A stretch of 64,000 nucleotides of DNA, taken from assembly GCF_022138605.1 (NCBI RefSeq), contig NZ_JACBFS010000001.1, forward strand, positions 744,001 to 808,000, in the 5' to 3' direction. Positions 1 through 8,040 of the stretch are shown here, in pieces. How positions within the stretch are numbered: position 1 is the first letter of the stretch; every line of letters begins with the position of its first letter. Below the pieces are notes generated by a model. It was not told where the DNA came from and searched no databases. It was given only the letters and a program-made list of their open reading frames with translations. This stretch comes from Xanthobacter sp. NM-25. Its GTDB lineage: Bacteria > Pseudomonadota > Alphaproteobacteria > Rhizobiales > Xanthobacteraceae. The position numbers and the translations under genes are program-made.

Positions 1-1
1 C

Positions 2-742
2 AATGCGCTGGTGCAGCGCGCCCGCCAGCAGGGGCGGACCGTGGCGGTGCTGGCCGTCGACCCGTCCTCGCGGCGCACCAAGGGCGCGCTGCTGGGCGAT
101 CGCGCCCGCATCCAGACCGATCCCGAGGATCGCGGCGTGTTCGTGCGCTCCATGGCCGCGCGCGACCGGCTCGGCGGCCTCTCCGACGACGCCATCGCCG
201 CCGTGGTGCTGCTGCGGGCGGTCTACGACCTGGTGATCGTGGAGACGGTGGGGGTCGGCCAGTCGGAAGCCGACATCTCACTGGTCGCCGATACGGTGGT
301 GCTGTGCATCCAGCCGGCATCTGGCGACAGCCTGCAGTTCATGAAGGCGGGCGTCATGGAGCTGCCCGACATCATCGTCGTCACCAAGGCCGACATGGTG
401 GAGGTGTCGCGGCGCGCCGCCTCCGAGGTGGCCGGCGCCCTCTCCCTGTCCGGCGACGGCGGCGACAGCTGGCAGGTGCCGGTGATCCGCCTATCGGCCA
501 CTACTGGCGAGGGGCTCGATGCCTTCGAGGCGGCGGTGGGCAGCCACCAGCACCATCTGGCCGAAGGGGGGCGCCGCGACCATTTGCGCGCCACCCAGGA
601 GCGCAAATGGGTGGAGGAGGCCATCAAGGTGCGATTCGGCACCCACGGCCTCGGCCGCGCCCGCGCCATGGGCACCGTCGCCACGACCCCGTTCGCCCGC
701 GAGGCGGAATTGGCGGCCCGGTTAACCTCCACGCAAGGGTAA
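2..742 (+). CDS. meaB: MeaB/ArgK-type G3E GTPase, C-terminal part (5' end outside window)
   Basis: This is the C-terminal ~246 residues of a MeaB (ArgK) P-loop GTPase, the chaperone that protects and reactivates adenosylcobalamin-dependent methylmalonyl-CoA mutase and helps load its cofactor. The Walker A loop lies upstream of the window. Visible are VDPSS, the G3-like ETVGVGQSE and the guanine-specificity motif TKAD, followed by the helical C-terminal dimerisation arm (RKWVEEAIKVRFG). The reading frame is open from base 2, so the gene is partial at its 5' end. The mutase is probably upstream, but this cannot be seen. Family assignment is firm; the exact client (methylmalonyl-, ethylmalonyl- or isobutyryl-CoA mutase) is not known. 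Confidence 0.9.
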   Translation, partial: NALVQRARQQGRTVAVLAVDPSSRRTKGALLGDRARIQTDPEDRGVFVRSMAARDRLGGLSDDAIAAVVLLRAVYDLVIVETVGVGQSEADISLVADTVVLCIQPASGDSLQFMKAGVMELPDIIVVTKADMVEVSRRAASEVAGALSLSGDGGDSWQVPVIRLSATTGEGLDAFEAAVGSHQHHLAEGGRRDHLRATQERKWVEEAIKVRFGTHGLGRARAMGTVATTPFAREAELAARLTSTQG

Positions 743-756
743 ACGGACAATGCTCT

Positions 757-808
757 TGCCTGTCGCCGGCACGACACAGCCGGCTGGTGGCGCGTCAGCG
801 GACAGGCA
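757..808 (+). other. Inverted repeat in meaB-sleB spacer
   Basis: TGCCTGTC at 757-764 pairs perfectly with GACAGGCA at 801-808, and two GCCGGC hexamers lie inside. It sits between the MeaB stop and the start of the SleB-like gene. It could be a weak terminator or a leader hairpin. There is no T-run. Confidence 0.35.
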
Positions 809-820
809 GAGGGCAGAGCT

Positions 821-2074
821 ATGGCATCATCGAACAGCTTGCGGCACCCGCTGCCGCTTCTGGTCGCCGCCGTCGCCATCTGCACGGCGCCGGCGCGGCT
901 GAGCGCCGGCGAGATGGACCGGCTCGACGCCCCCGGCGCCGCGCTGATCTCGGCGCCGCTGACGGTTCCCCTGCGCACCCTGAAGGTCGCGACCCTCGAT
1001 CTGCCCCGGCCCCTGGGCGCCATGCCCGAGGGCCCGCCGGTGGCCCGCGCCGCGCTGGAGAGCGAGGCGCCCACCGCCGCGCCGATCGTCGTCGCGGCCC
1101 TGCCCCCAGCGTCGCCGGCCGCGGCCGACCGCGCCTTCCAATATCCCCCGCCGCTGGTGCTGGGCGGCCCGAGCCTCGCGGCCGCCGCGGCGCCCGCCGC
1201 CAGCGCACCGCTGCATCCCTATCTGGAGGTCGCCCTCGACGCGCTGCTGGAGCTGCCGGTGATCCAGGACGAGGCGGAACCGGTCACCGCCGGTGATTTC
1301 GGCCCCGATTTCGATGGCCAGGAAGCTGCCGCCCTCACCCTGCCGGATGCCCCCGAACAGGTACCGGAGGAGGCGCCGGACGAGCTGCCGCCCGACAATG
1401 CCCTGGCCGGTGTCTCCGCCACCGAGGTCGCCCATCCCCCGGTCATCGGCCACGACAGCCTCACGGTGTTCGGCAGCGATCCCAAGCTGTTTCCGCCCCT
1501 GGCGTTCCAGTATCACGCGCTGGCCGATCAGGGCTTCGTGCCGGCGCCGTTGCAGCCACCGGCCGAAGCCCCGGCGCTGACCACCGCCGGCAACGCCGAG
1601 CAGAGTCCCGAGCGCGACGGCATCTGGCCCTCGCCGGCGCAGCGCCTGGGTCTGGAAGGCCCGCCCCTCGCCCGCGCCCAGAAATGCCTGGCCGAGGCCA
1701 TCTATTTTGAGAGCCGCGGCGAGCCCAAGCGCGGCCAGATCGCCGTGGCGCAGGTGGTGGTGAACCGGGTGTTCTCCGGCTACTACCCGGCGGACGTGTG
1801 CGGCACGGTCTACCAGAACGCCCACCGGCATCTGGCCTGCCAGTTCACCTTCGCCTGCGACAATGTGAAGGACGTCATCCGCGAGCCCGACATGTGGGTG
1901 CAGGCCAAGGAGATCGCCGCCGACATGCTGGACGGCAAGCTCTGGCTCGACAGTGTCGGCCGCGCCACCCATTACCATGCCTATTGGGTGCATCCGCGCT
2001 GGGTGCGGGAGATGCGCAAGCTCGACCGCATCGGCGTGCACACCTTCTACCGGCCGCGCCGCTGGCAGGGCTGA
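821..2074 (+). CDS. SleB-family cell wall hydrolase (lytic amidase/transglycosylase-like)
   Basis: A 417-residue exported protein. A hydrophobic N-terminal signal (LLVAAVAICTAPARLSAG) is followed by about 250 residues of low-complexity Ala/Pro-rich linker. The C-terminal ~125 residues form a Hydrolase_2 (SleB) domain: it starts with AEAIYFESRGE, whose second Glu is the likely catalytic residue, continues with QVVVNRV, and ends with the THYHAYWVHPRW segment. In this family the domain cleaves peptidoglycan. Alphaproteobacterial members are vegetative, unlike the spore-germination enzymes after which the family is named. The ATG start is preceded by an AG-rich stretch. The role in growth or division is inferred only from the family. 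Confidence 0.85.
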   Translation: MASSNSLRHPLPLLVAAVAICTAPARLSAGEMDRLDAPGAALISAPLTVPLRTLKVATLDLPRPLGAMPEGPPVARAALESEAPTAAPIVVAALPPASPAAADRAFQYPPPLVLGGPSLAAAAAPAASAPLHPYLEVALDALLELPVIQDEAEPVTAGDFGPDFDGQEAAALTLPDAPEQVPEEAPDELPPDNALAGVSATEVAHPPVIGHDSLTVFGSDPKLFPPLAFQYHALADQGFVPAPLQPPAEAPALTTAGNAEQSPERDGIWPSPAQRLGLEGPPLARAQKCLAEAIYFESRGEPKRGQIAVAQVVVNRVFSGYYPADVCGTVYQNAHRHLACQFTFACDNVKDVIREPDMWVQAKEIAADMLDGKLWLDSVGRATHYHAYWVHPRWVREMRKLDRIGVHTFYRPRRWQG

Positions 2075-2096
2075 GAGCGCATCGGGCGGGGGAGCC

Positions 2097-2645
2097 ATGA
2101 CCGCGAACAGCTACCTCGCCCGCCCCCACGCCGTGTTCCGGCCGAGCTATGTGGCAGCCCTGCGCGAAGGCTTCGTGTGGGCCACGCGCACGGCGCCGGA
2201 CGCCGACGCCATCGCCTTCATCGACAGCCATTTCGACGACTACCTGCGCCAGCTGGACGAAGACGGCCAAACGCCCCAGGGCGGCGCGCCCCGCCTGTCC
2301 GGCGTGCCGGCCAATACCTTCTGGCTGGTGGAGGACGGTGATTTCATCGGCGCCGTCAACATCCGTGCCCGCATCGACACGCCGGCGCTCGCCCATTTCG
2401 GCGGCCATGTGGGCTATGCGGTGCGCCCCTCCCGCCAGGGGCGTGGCCATGGGCGGCGGGCGCTGGCGCTGGCGCTGGACATCTGCCGCGGCATGGGGCT
2501 GGGCGTGGTGCGGCTGAGCTGCGCCACCGACAACGTGGCCTCGCGGCGGGTGATCGAGGCCAATGGCGGGCTGCTGCTGCGGGCCGGCGCGCCGGCCTGG
2601 TACAGCCCCGCCCCCTTCCTGCTGTACGAAATCGTGCTGCTGTAG
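2097..2645 (+). CDS. GNAT-family N-acetyltransferase
   Basis: A 182-residue acetyltransferase. The ATG at 2097 follows a GGAG four bases upstream, tight but usable, and lies 22 bases after the SleB-like gene, so the two may be co-transcribed. The acetyl-CoA pyrophosphate-binding loop is visible as a Q/R-x-x-G-x-G/A-type segment (RQGRGHGRRAL, about residues 113-123). The conserved C-terminal NVASRRVIEANGG segment is typical of GNAT enzymes that modify small molecules or ribosomal proteins. The substrate cannot be told from sequence. Confidence 0.85.
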   Translation: MTANSYLARPHAVFRPSYVAALREGFVWATRTAPDADAIAFIDSHFDDYLRQLDEDGQTPQGGAPRLSGVPANTFWLVEDGDFIGAVNIRARIDTPALAHFGGHVGYAVRPSRQGRGHGRRALALALDICRGMGLGVVRLSCATDNVASRRVIEANGGLLLRAGAPAWYSPAPFLLYEIVLL

Positions 2646-2647
2646 CC

Positions 2648-2675
2648 GCGGCGTCCCGCCGAAGCGGAACGCCGC
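2648..2675. terminator. Hairpin between convergent GNAT and maeB
   Basis: A 12-base arm at 2648-2659 and its near-perfect complement at 2664-2675 (one C/A mismatch) enclose a CGAA tetraloop. It sits exactly between the convergent acetyltransferase and malic enzyme genes, so it can serve both strands. No U-tract follows, as is usual at this GC content. Confidence 0.6.
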
Positions 2676-2696
2676 AGGGTCAACGGTTTGGCCCGC

Positions 2697-4979
2697 TCAG
2701 CAGTTGGTCTGGGCTTCCACCACCGCCACCGCCGTCATGTTGACGATGCCACGGGCGGTGATGGAGGGGCTCAGGATGTGGGCAGGCTTGGCGGTGCCCA
2801 TCAGGATGGGCCCCACCGGCAGGCTGTCGCCCAGCACCTTCAGCATGTTGTAGGCGATGTTCGCCGCATCGAGGTCGGGCATCACCAGCACGTTGGCGAC
2901 GCCGCTGAGCCCCGAATGGGGCAGCGCGCGCCGGCGGATGTCTTCCACCAGGGCGTTGTCCGCCTGCATCTCACCATCCACCTCCAGGTCCGGTGCCCGC
3001 TCGCGGACGATGGACAGGGCCGAGCGCACGCGCCGGGCCGAGATGGTCTCATGGCTGCCGAAGTTGGAGTGGGACAGAAGCGCCACCCGCGGCTCCAGGC
3101 CGAAGCGGCGCACATGCGCCGCCGCCAGAATGGTCATCTCGGCGAGATCGGGCGCGGTCGGCTCGGTCTGGATCTGGGTGTCGCAGATGAACAGGTTGCC
3201 CTTGGGGGTGATGAGCAGCGACATGGCCGCCAGCTCCTTCACCCCATCGGCACGGCCGATGATGTCGCGGACGTGGCGCAGATGGCGGCTGAAGCGGCCC
3301 TCGATGCCGCACAGCATGGCGTCGGCCTCGCCGCGATGCACCGCCAGCGCGGCGATGACCGTGGAATTGGTGCGCACCAGGGTGCGGGCCACATCGGGGG
3401 TCACGCCGCGACGGCCGGCCACCTCGATGTAATCGCGCACATAATCGCGATAGCGCGGATCGTCCTCGGGATTGACCAGCTCGAAGTCGACGCCGGGCCG
3501 GATGGACAGACCAAAGCGCTTGATGCGGGTTTCCACCACCGAGGGGCGGGCCACCACCACCGGAATGGCGATGCCCTCCTCCACCACCGCCTGCACGGCG
3601 CGCAGCGTGCGCTCGTCCTCGCCCTCGGCATAAATGACGCGCTTCTTGTCCTGCTTCGCGCGGGCGAACAGCGGGCGCATGATGAAGCCGGAGCGGAACA
3701 CGAAATCATCCAGCTGGACGAGGTAATGCTCGAAATCGGCGATGGGCCGGGTGGCGATACCGGTCTCCATGGCCGCCTTCGCCACCGCCGGCGCGATGCG
3801 CAGGATGAGGCGCGGATCAAACGGCGAGGGGATCAGCGAATCGGCGCCAAAGGCGCGGGTCTCACCGCCATAGGCCCGGGCCACCACGTCCGAGGGGGTC
3901 TCGCGCGCCAGCGCGGCGATGGCCTCCACCGCAGCCATCTTCATCTCGTCATTGATGTCGGTGGCGCCTACATCCAGCGCCCCGCGGAAGATGTAGGGGA
4001 AGCACAGGACGTTATTGACCTGGTTGGGGAAATCCGACCGGCCGGTGCAGATCATGGCATCGGGCCGCGCCTCGCGGGCGAGCTCCGGCATGATCTCGGG
4101 GGTAGGGTTGGCGAGGGCCATGATGAGCGGATGATCCGCCATCTTCTTCACCATCTCCGGCTTCAGCACGCCGCCGGCGGACAGGCCGAGGAAGATGTGC
4201 GCGCCCTCGATCACCTCTTCCAGGGTGCGCTTGTCGGTCTTCTGGGCGAACTTTTCCTTGTAGGGATCCATGAGGGTGTTGCGGCCCTCATAGACCAGCC
4301 CCTCAATGTCGCAGACCCAGATGTTCTCCGGCTTGGCGCCGAGCTTCACCAGCAGGTTCAGCGAGGCGAGCGCGGCGGCGCCGGCGCCGGAAGCGACGAT
4401 CTTCAGATCCCCGATCTTGCGCTTGCCCACTTCCATGGCGTTGCGCACGGCGGCGGCGACGATGATGGCGGTGCCATGCTGGTCGTCATGGAACACCGGG
4501 ATCTTCATGCGCTCGCGCAGCTGGCGCTCCACCTCGAAGCACTCGGGCGCCTTGATGTCCTCAAGGTTGATGCCGCCGAAGGTGGGTTCCAGCGCGCTGA
4601 TGACATCCACCATGCGCTCGACGGTCGAGGCGTCGATCTCAATGTCGAACACGTCGATGCCGGAGAACTTCTTGAACAGGACCGCCTTGCCCTCCATCAC
4701 CGGCTTGCCGGCGAGAGGACCGATGGCGCCCAGGCCCAGCACCGCGGTGCCGTTGGAGACCACGCCCACCAGATTGGCGCGGATGGTGAGCTCGGCCGCC
4801 TGCAGGGGATCGGCGGCGATCGCCTCGCAGGCCGCCGCCACGCCGGGCGAATAGGCCAGCGCGAGATCCCGCTGGTTGCCGAGGGGCTTGGTGGCCTGGA
4901 TCTCCAGCTTCCCGGGTTTCGGCAGACGATGGTAGACGAGTGCTCCGGAACGCAGATCCTCGGAAATATTCGACGCCAT
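2697..4979 (-). CDS. maeB: NADP-dependent malic enzyme with phosphotransacetylase-like domain
   Basis: A 760-residue MaeB-type enzyme that oxidatively decarboxylates malate to pyruvate with NADP+, giving NADPH. The N-terminal ~430 residues are the malic domain plus NAD(P)-binding domain (LAYSPGVA with the catalytic Tyr, VMEGKAVLFK with the Lys, FHDDQHGTA with the metal ligands). The C-terminal ~330 residues resemble phosphotransacetylase, a regulatory module in the long MaeB class. An upstream in-frame ATG at 5081 exists, but the ATG at 4979 has a GGGAGGG ribosome site directly in front and gives the standard family length. It is convergent with the GNAT gene and divergent from the anchored protein at 5223. 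The family assignment is firm. Confidence 0.95.
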   Translation of the reverse strand: MASNISEDLRSGALVYHRLPKPGKLEIQATKPLGNQRDLALAYSPGVAAACEAIAADPLQAAELTIRANLVGVVSNGTAVLGLGAIGPLAGKPVMEGKAVLFKKFSGIDVFDIEIDASTVERMVDVISALEPTFGGINLEDIKAPECFEVERQLRERMKIPVFHDDQHGTAIIVAAAVRNAMEVGKRKIGDLKIVASGAGAAALASLNLLVKLGAKPENIWVCDIEGLVYEGRNTLMDPYKEKFAQKTDKRTLEEVIEGAHIFLGLSAGGVLKPEMVKKMADHPLIMALANPTPEIMPELAREARPDAMICTGRSDFPNQVNNVLCFPYIFRGALDVGATDINDEMKMAAVEAIAALARETPSDVVARAYGGETRAFGADSLIPSPFDPRLILRIAPAVAKAAMETGIATRPIADFEHYLVQLDDFVFRSGFIMRPLFARAKQDKKRVIYAEGEDERTLRAVQAVVEEGIAIPVVVARPSVVETRIKRFGLSIRPGVDFELVNPEDDPRYRDYVRDYIEVAGRRGVTPDVARTLVRTNSTVIAALAVHRGEADAMLCGIEGRFSRHLRHVRDIIGRADGVKELAAMSLLITPKGNLFICDTQIQTEPTAPDLAEMTILAAAHVRRFGLEPRVALLSHSNFGSHETISARRVRSALSIVRERAPDLEVDGEMQADNALVEDIRRRALPHSGLSGVANVLVMPDLDAANIAYNMLKVLGDSLPVGPILMGTAKPAHILSPSITARGIVNMTAVAVVEAQTNC

Positions 4980-5222
4980 ACCCTCCCCCAACCTTTTTCC
5001 GTTCGTGCCCGCTCCGAGACCCAATGCCACGCGCGGGCGCGGTTGACGCTCCATCCCGCCGGCAATATCGCCGAAGGACATGGGCTCGCGCTAATGGGAA
5101 ATCGCGGCCGAAACGTAGCGGGGCGATTCTCTTATGTCACGGCCAACTACAAAATATGAGTTATGTTGCGCGCGCATGATCGCCCTGCAACCCACAGATG
5201 TCCGCGGCGAGGCCCTCTCCCG

Positions 5223-7187
5223 ATGAAGAAAATCGTTGTCGTCAGCGTGCTTGCGCTGCTCCTTGTGGGCATCGGCGGCTATTTCGGCATGTCCTATTGG
5301 GCGCGCCACCAGGTGGATGCGCAGATCGAGCAGGCGCTGGCCAGCATCCGCGCCACCGGCGCCCGCGCGGCGGTGGGCAAGACCGAGGTCTCGGTGGGCG
5401 AGCGCAGCCTCGTGCTCACCGACCTTTCCTTCGTCAGCGCCGATGGAAACGTGACCCTCACCGTGGGGAAGATCGCCGCCCGTGACGCCGCCCCGCCGCG
5501 GGGCGAGCGAATCACCGCGGGCAGCGTGGCGGTGGACGACCTCAAGGTCAGCCTCAAGGGCACCGCCGCCGGCGCCGTGGCCCACCAGGTGCCCCACCTC
5601 GCCATCACCGGCTATTCCGGGCCGCTGCTGCCGGCGGTGCGCGGCGACGGCACCGACCTCATGAACGTGCTCATGGCGCAGCTCGCCGGCATGAGCGCCG
5701 AAACGATAGCCGCACCGCGTACCGTCACCCGCATCAGCCCGCCCGCCGATGCGGTGGATGAGGCGCCGCGGGAAATCACCGCCGAGACCCTCAGCCTCAC
5801 CGGGGTGGATGAAGGGCGGGTGGCCAAGCTCGCCATCGCCCGCCTCGCCGCCGCGCCGCTGCCGGACGCGGCGGCCGTGCGCGAGGGCCAGGGCAGTGGC
5901 CTCCACGCGCAGGTCAGCGACATCGCCGTCACCGGCATCGACCTCAAGCCGCTGCTCCAGGGCGCGGCCGCCGGCACCGGCTTCGTCCAGGTGCTGCAGG
6001 AGGCCACCACCGGCCAGATGGTGGTGGAGGAAGAGGACGGCCGCACCGAGCTCGCCGGCGTGCGCTTCACCGGCCTCGCCATCGCGCCGGAGGCTTTCAC
6101 CCCGGCCCGCATCGCCGCCCTCAACGCCATCAATGATGCCGCGGACGACGCCGTCGCCAGCGACCAGCAGATCACCGATGCGCTCGCCGTCATCTCGGCG
6201 GTGCGCTTCACCCGCTTCGAGGCGCGCGAGCTGCGCAGCACCGAGCCCAGCGGCAACGGCCATGTGGCGGTGCTGACCCTCGAGGGGCTCGACGCCGGCG
6301 TGCTGGCCCAGCTCGCCCTGGAGGGCGTGGACGGCGATGAGGACGGCCGCAGCGCCCGGGTTGGCCGCATCGCCCTCACCGGTCTCGATCTCGGCCGCGC
6401 CTTCCGCTTCGCCCATAGCGCCGAGGACCTGACCCCCGATGCCGCGCTCGGTGCCTTCCGCCTGCTCTCCGGCGTTACGGTGAACAATGTGGAGGTGCCC
6501 ACCGGTGGCGAGGGCGCCCCCAGCGCGCCCATCCGCATCGGCACCTTCGCCCTGTCGTGGGGGGATCTGGCCGGCGACCTGCCCACCCGCATCCGGCTCG
6601 ATTTCACCGATGTCTCCGGCCCCATCGGCGCCGATGATGGCGAACCCTTCACCACCCTGGCCGCCGCCGGCCTCACCCGCGCCACGGTCTCGCTGGCGTT
6701 CGGCGCCGCCTATGACGCCGCCGCCTCCAGCGTGCGCGTGGCGCCGATGGAGATGGAGGTGAAGGACGCCTTCCGCCTGAAACTGGACACCACCCTCACC
6801 CAGCTGCCGGCCGCCGCCCTCGCCAGCGAAGAGGCGATGACCGAGGCGCTGCCGGGCGTGAACCTCGGCCCCACCACGCTCACAATCACCGACCTCGGCC
6901 TCGCCCGGCTGGTGATGCAGCGCATGGCGGAGGCGGAGGGCGTGAGCGTCGATGAGTATCGCGCCGCGTTGGTGCAGCTCCTGCAGCAGCTCGCCGGCGA
7001 CCTGGCGAAGACCAATCCCGAGGCGGCGGACGTGGGGGCGGCGCTCGCCGCCTTCATCGAAAATCCCCACACCCTGACGCTCACCGCCACCCCCAAGGGG
7101 CCGGTGCCGCTGCTGGCGCTGATGAATTCCGACGATCCGGAAGTGCCGCTGCAGCTGTTCACCTTCTCCGTCACCAACACGCCCTGA
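5223..7187 (+). CDS. Large membrane-anchored protein of unknown function
   Basis: A 654-residue protein with a short Lys start and one hydrophobic segment (VVVSVLALLLVGIGGYFGMSYW, residues 4-25) that could be an uncleaved anchor or a signal. The rest is predicted soluble and periplasmic. It has repeated short beta-like phrases of the type I-A-V/L-T-G-I/L-D-L (ISDIAVTGIDL-like, IALTGLDLGRAF) and T-L/V-T-ITDLGLA, suggesting an extended repeat architecture loosely like AsmA/DUF945-type envelope proteins. I do not recognise the family with certainty. A longer start at 5163 exists, but ATG 5223 begins directly with the lysine-plus-hydrophobic segment. It lies alone, divergent from maeB and convergent with the next gene. 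Confidence 0.75.
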   Translation: MKKIVVVSVLALLLVGIGGYFGMSYWARHQVDAQIEQALASIRATGARAAVGKTEVSVGERSLVLTDLSFVSADGNVTLTVGKIAARDAAPPRGERITAGSVAVDDLKVSLKGTAAGAVAHQVPHLAITGYSGPLLPAVRGDGTDLMNVLMAQLAGMSAETIAAPRTVTRISPPADAVDEAPREITAETLSLTGVDEGRVAKLAIARLAAAPLPDAAAVREGQGSGLHAQVSDIAVTGIDLKPLLQGAAAGTGFVQVLQEATTGQMVVEEEDGRTELAGVRFTGLAIAPEAFTPARIAALNAINDAADDAVASDQQITDALAVISAVRFTRFEARELRSTEPSGNGHVAVLTLEGLDAGVLAQLALEGVDGDEDGRSARVGRIALTGLDLGRAFRFAHSAEDLTPDAALGAFRLLSGVTVNNVEVPTGGEGAPSAPIRIGTFALSWGDLAGDLPTRIRLDFTDVSGPIGADDGEPFTTLAAAGLTRATVSLAFGAAYDAAASSVRVAPMEMEVKDAFRLKLDTTLTQLPAAALASEEAMTEALPGVNLGPTTLTITDLGLARLVMQRMAEAEGVSVDEYRAALVQLLQQLAGDLAKTNPEAADVGAALAAFIENPHTLTLTATPKGPVPLLALMNSDDPEVPLQLFTFSVTNTP

Positions 7188-7194
7188 GCGCCAC

Positions 7195-7220
7195 GGCCGC
7201 CGCGCCCACGCGCGGCGGCC
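7195..7220. terminator. Perfect 11-bp hairpin between convergent genes
   Basis: GGCCGCCGCGC at 7195-7205 pairs perfectly with 7210-7220 around a CCAC loop, seven bases after the stop of the 654-residue gene and about 40 bases beyond the stop of the convergent minus-strand gene. It is probably a shared terminator. There is no T-run. Confidence 0.6.
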
Positions 7221-7260
7221 CGCTTCTCTGCGCAGAGCTGTCAGGGACGGGCTGCGCGGC

Positions 7261-7830
7261 TCAGCCGCCGGCCTTCTCCAGGGCCGCCAGATCGATGGCG
7301 GACAGGAAGGCGCGCTTGTCCGCATCCGGGGCGGACCCCTCAATGGTGATGAAGGTGCCCCCGCTCATGAGCTGCACCGCCCCTTCGCGGGTGGCCACGG
7401 CGACCCGGCCCTGGTGGCGGAACACCTTGCCCATGGCCCCCAGCATCTGCGCGTTGGCGAACATGGCGCCCATCTGGGAGATGAAAGGCGACTGGGCGAT
7501 GATCTGCACCGTGACGGTATCGTCGCCCTTGCGATACTCGCGCTTGGCGATCAGCCCGCCACCGAACATGGCCGCCGCTGCGGCATCGGTCTCCGTCTCG
7601 CCCGCGGTCCAGCCGGCTGGCGCCGGCGGCAGGAACTTGGCGAGGCCCTCGGCATTGCGCTGCGCGAGCAGCTGGGAAGCGATATCCAGCGCCTGCTTGG
7701 CGCCGGTCAGATCGCCGGCGCCATAGGCCTTCTGGGCATCGGCGATGGCATCGGAAATATCATCGGCGCGCGCCAGCCCCGGCAGGAGCAACGATGCGGC
7801 GACGATGGAGGTGATGAGGGTGCGGTTCAA
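7261..7830 (-). CDS. Small periplasmic protein of unknown function
   Basis: A 189-residue protein with a clear signal peptide (ITSIVAASLLLPGLARA, cleavage before DD). The mature part has an AQKAYGAGDLTGAKQALDIASQLL helix, a central PPAPAGWTAGE segment and a C-terminal half predicted as an alpha/beta sheet. The best start is TTG at 7830, which puts the signal peptide at the N-terminus and has GGAG about nine bases upstream; an upstream in-frame start at 7869 would add 13 residues. It lies downstream of aspS on the same strand but is separated from it by 210 bases with a strong hairpin, so it is probably transcribed alone. No function is recognised. Confidence 0.7.
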   Translation of the reverse strand: MNRTLITSIVAASLLLPGLARADDISDAIADAQKAYGAGDLTGAKQALDIASQLLAQRNAEGLAKFLPPAPAGWTAGETETDAAAAAMFGGGLIAKREYRKGDDTVTVQIIAQSPFISQMGAMFANAQMLGAMGKVFRHQGRVAVATREGAVQLMSGGTFITIEGSAPDADKRAFLSAIDLAALEKAGG

Positions 7831-7948
7831 CGGGGATGTCTCCGGAAAGAGGCACGGCGCCGGTCCCACTGCGGAGGTACGGCGGCAATTGCCCGTCGCG
7901 CCCGGCTGTCTTCCCGCCCCGCACGGGAACCGCAGCGCACAGAATCAA

Positions 7949-7987
7949 TTGCGCGGGCAGATTGCCGCAACGGCAATGCCCGCGCAA
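7949..7987 (-). terminator. Long hairpin downstream of aspS
   Basis: Outer arms of 11 bases (7949-7959 with 7977-7987) and inner arms TTGCCG/CGGCAA (7962-7967 with 7971-7976) pair perfectly, with only a GA bulge and a CAA loop. It begins 53 bases after the aspS stop and is the likely aspS terminator. Confidence 0.65.
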
Positions 7988-8040
7988 CTTGTCGTCCCAT
8001 CGACCGGCGCAATCTCCGGACCCTGACGGCCCGGCGCACC

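Noticed and set aside
2688..5159. An 823-codon plus-strand ORF opposite malic enzyme
   Set aside because: It is the antisense shadow of maeB in a GC-rich gene: its composition is His/Gly/Gln/Ala-rich, with no domain, and maeB is unmistakable on the other strand.
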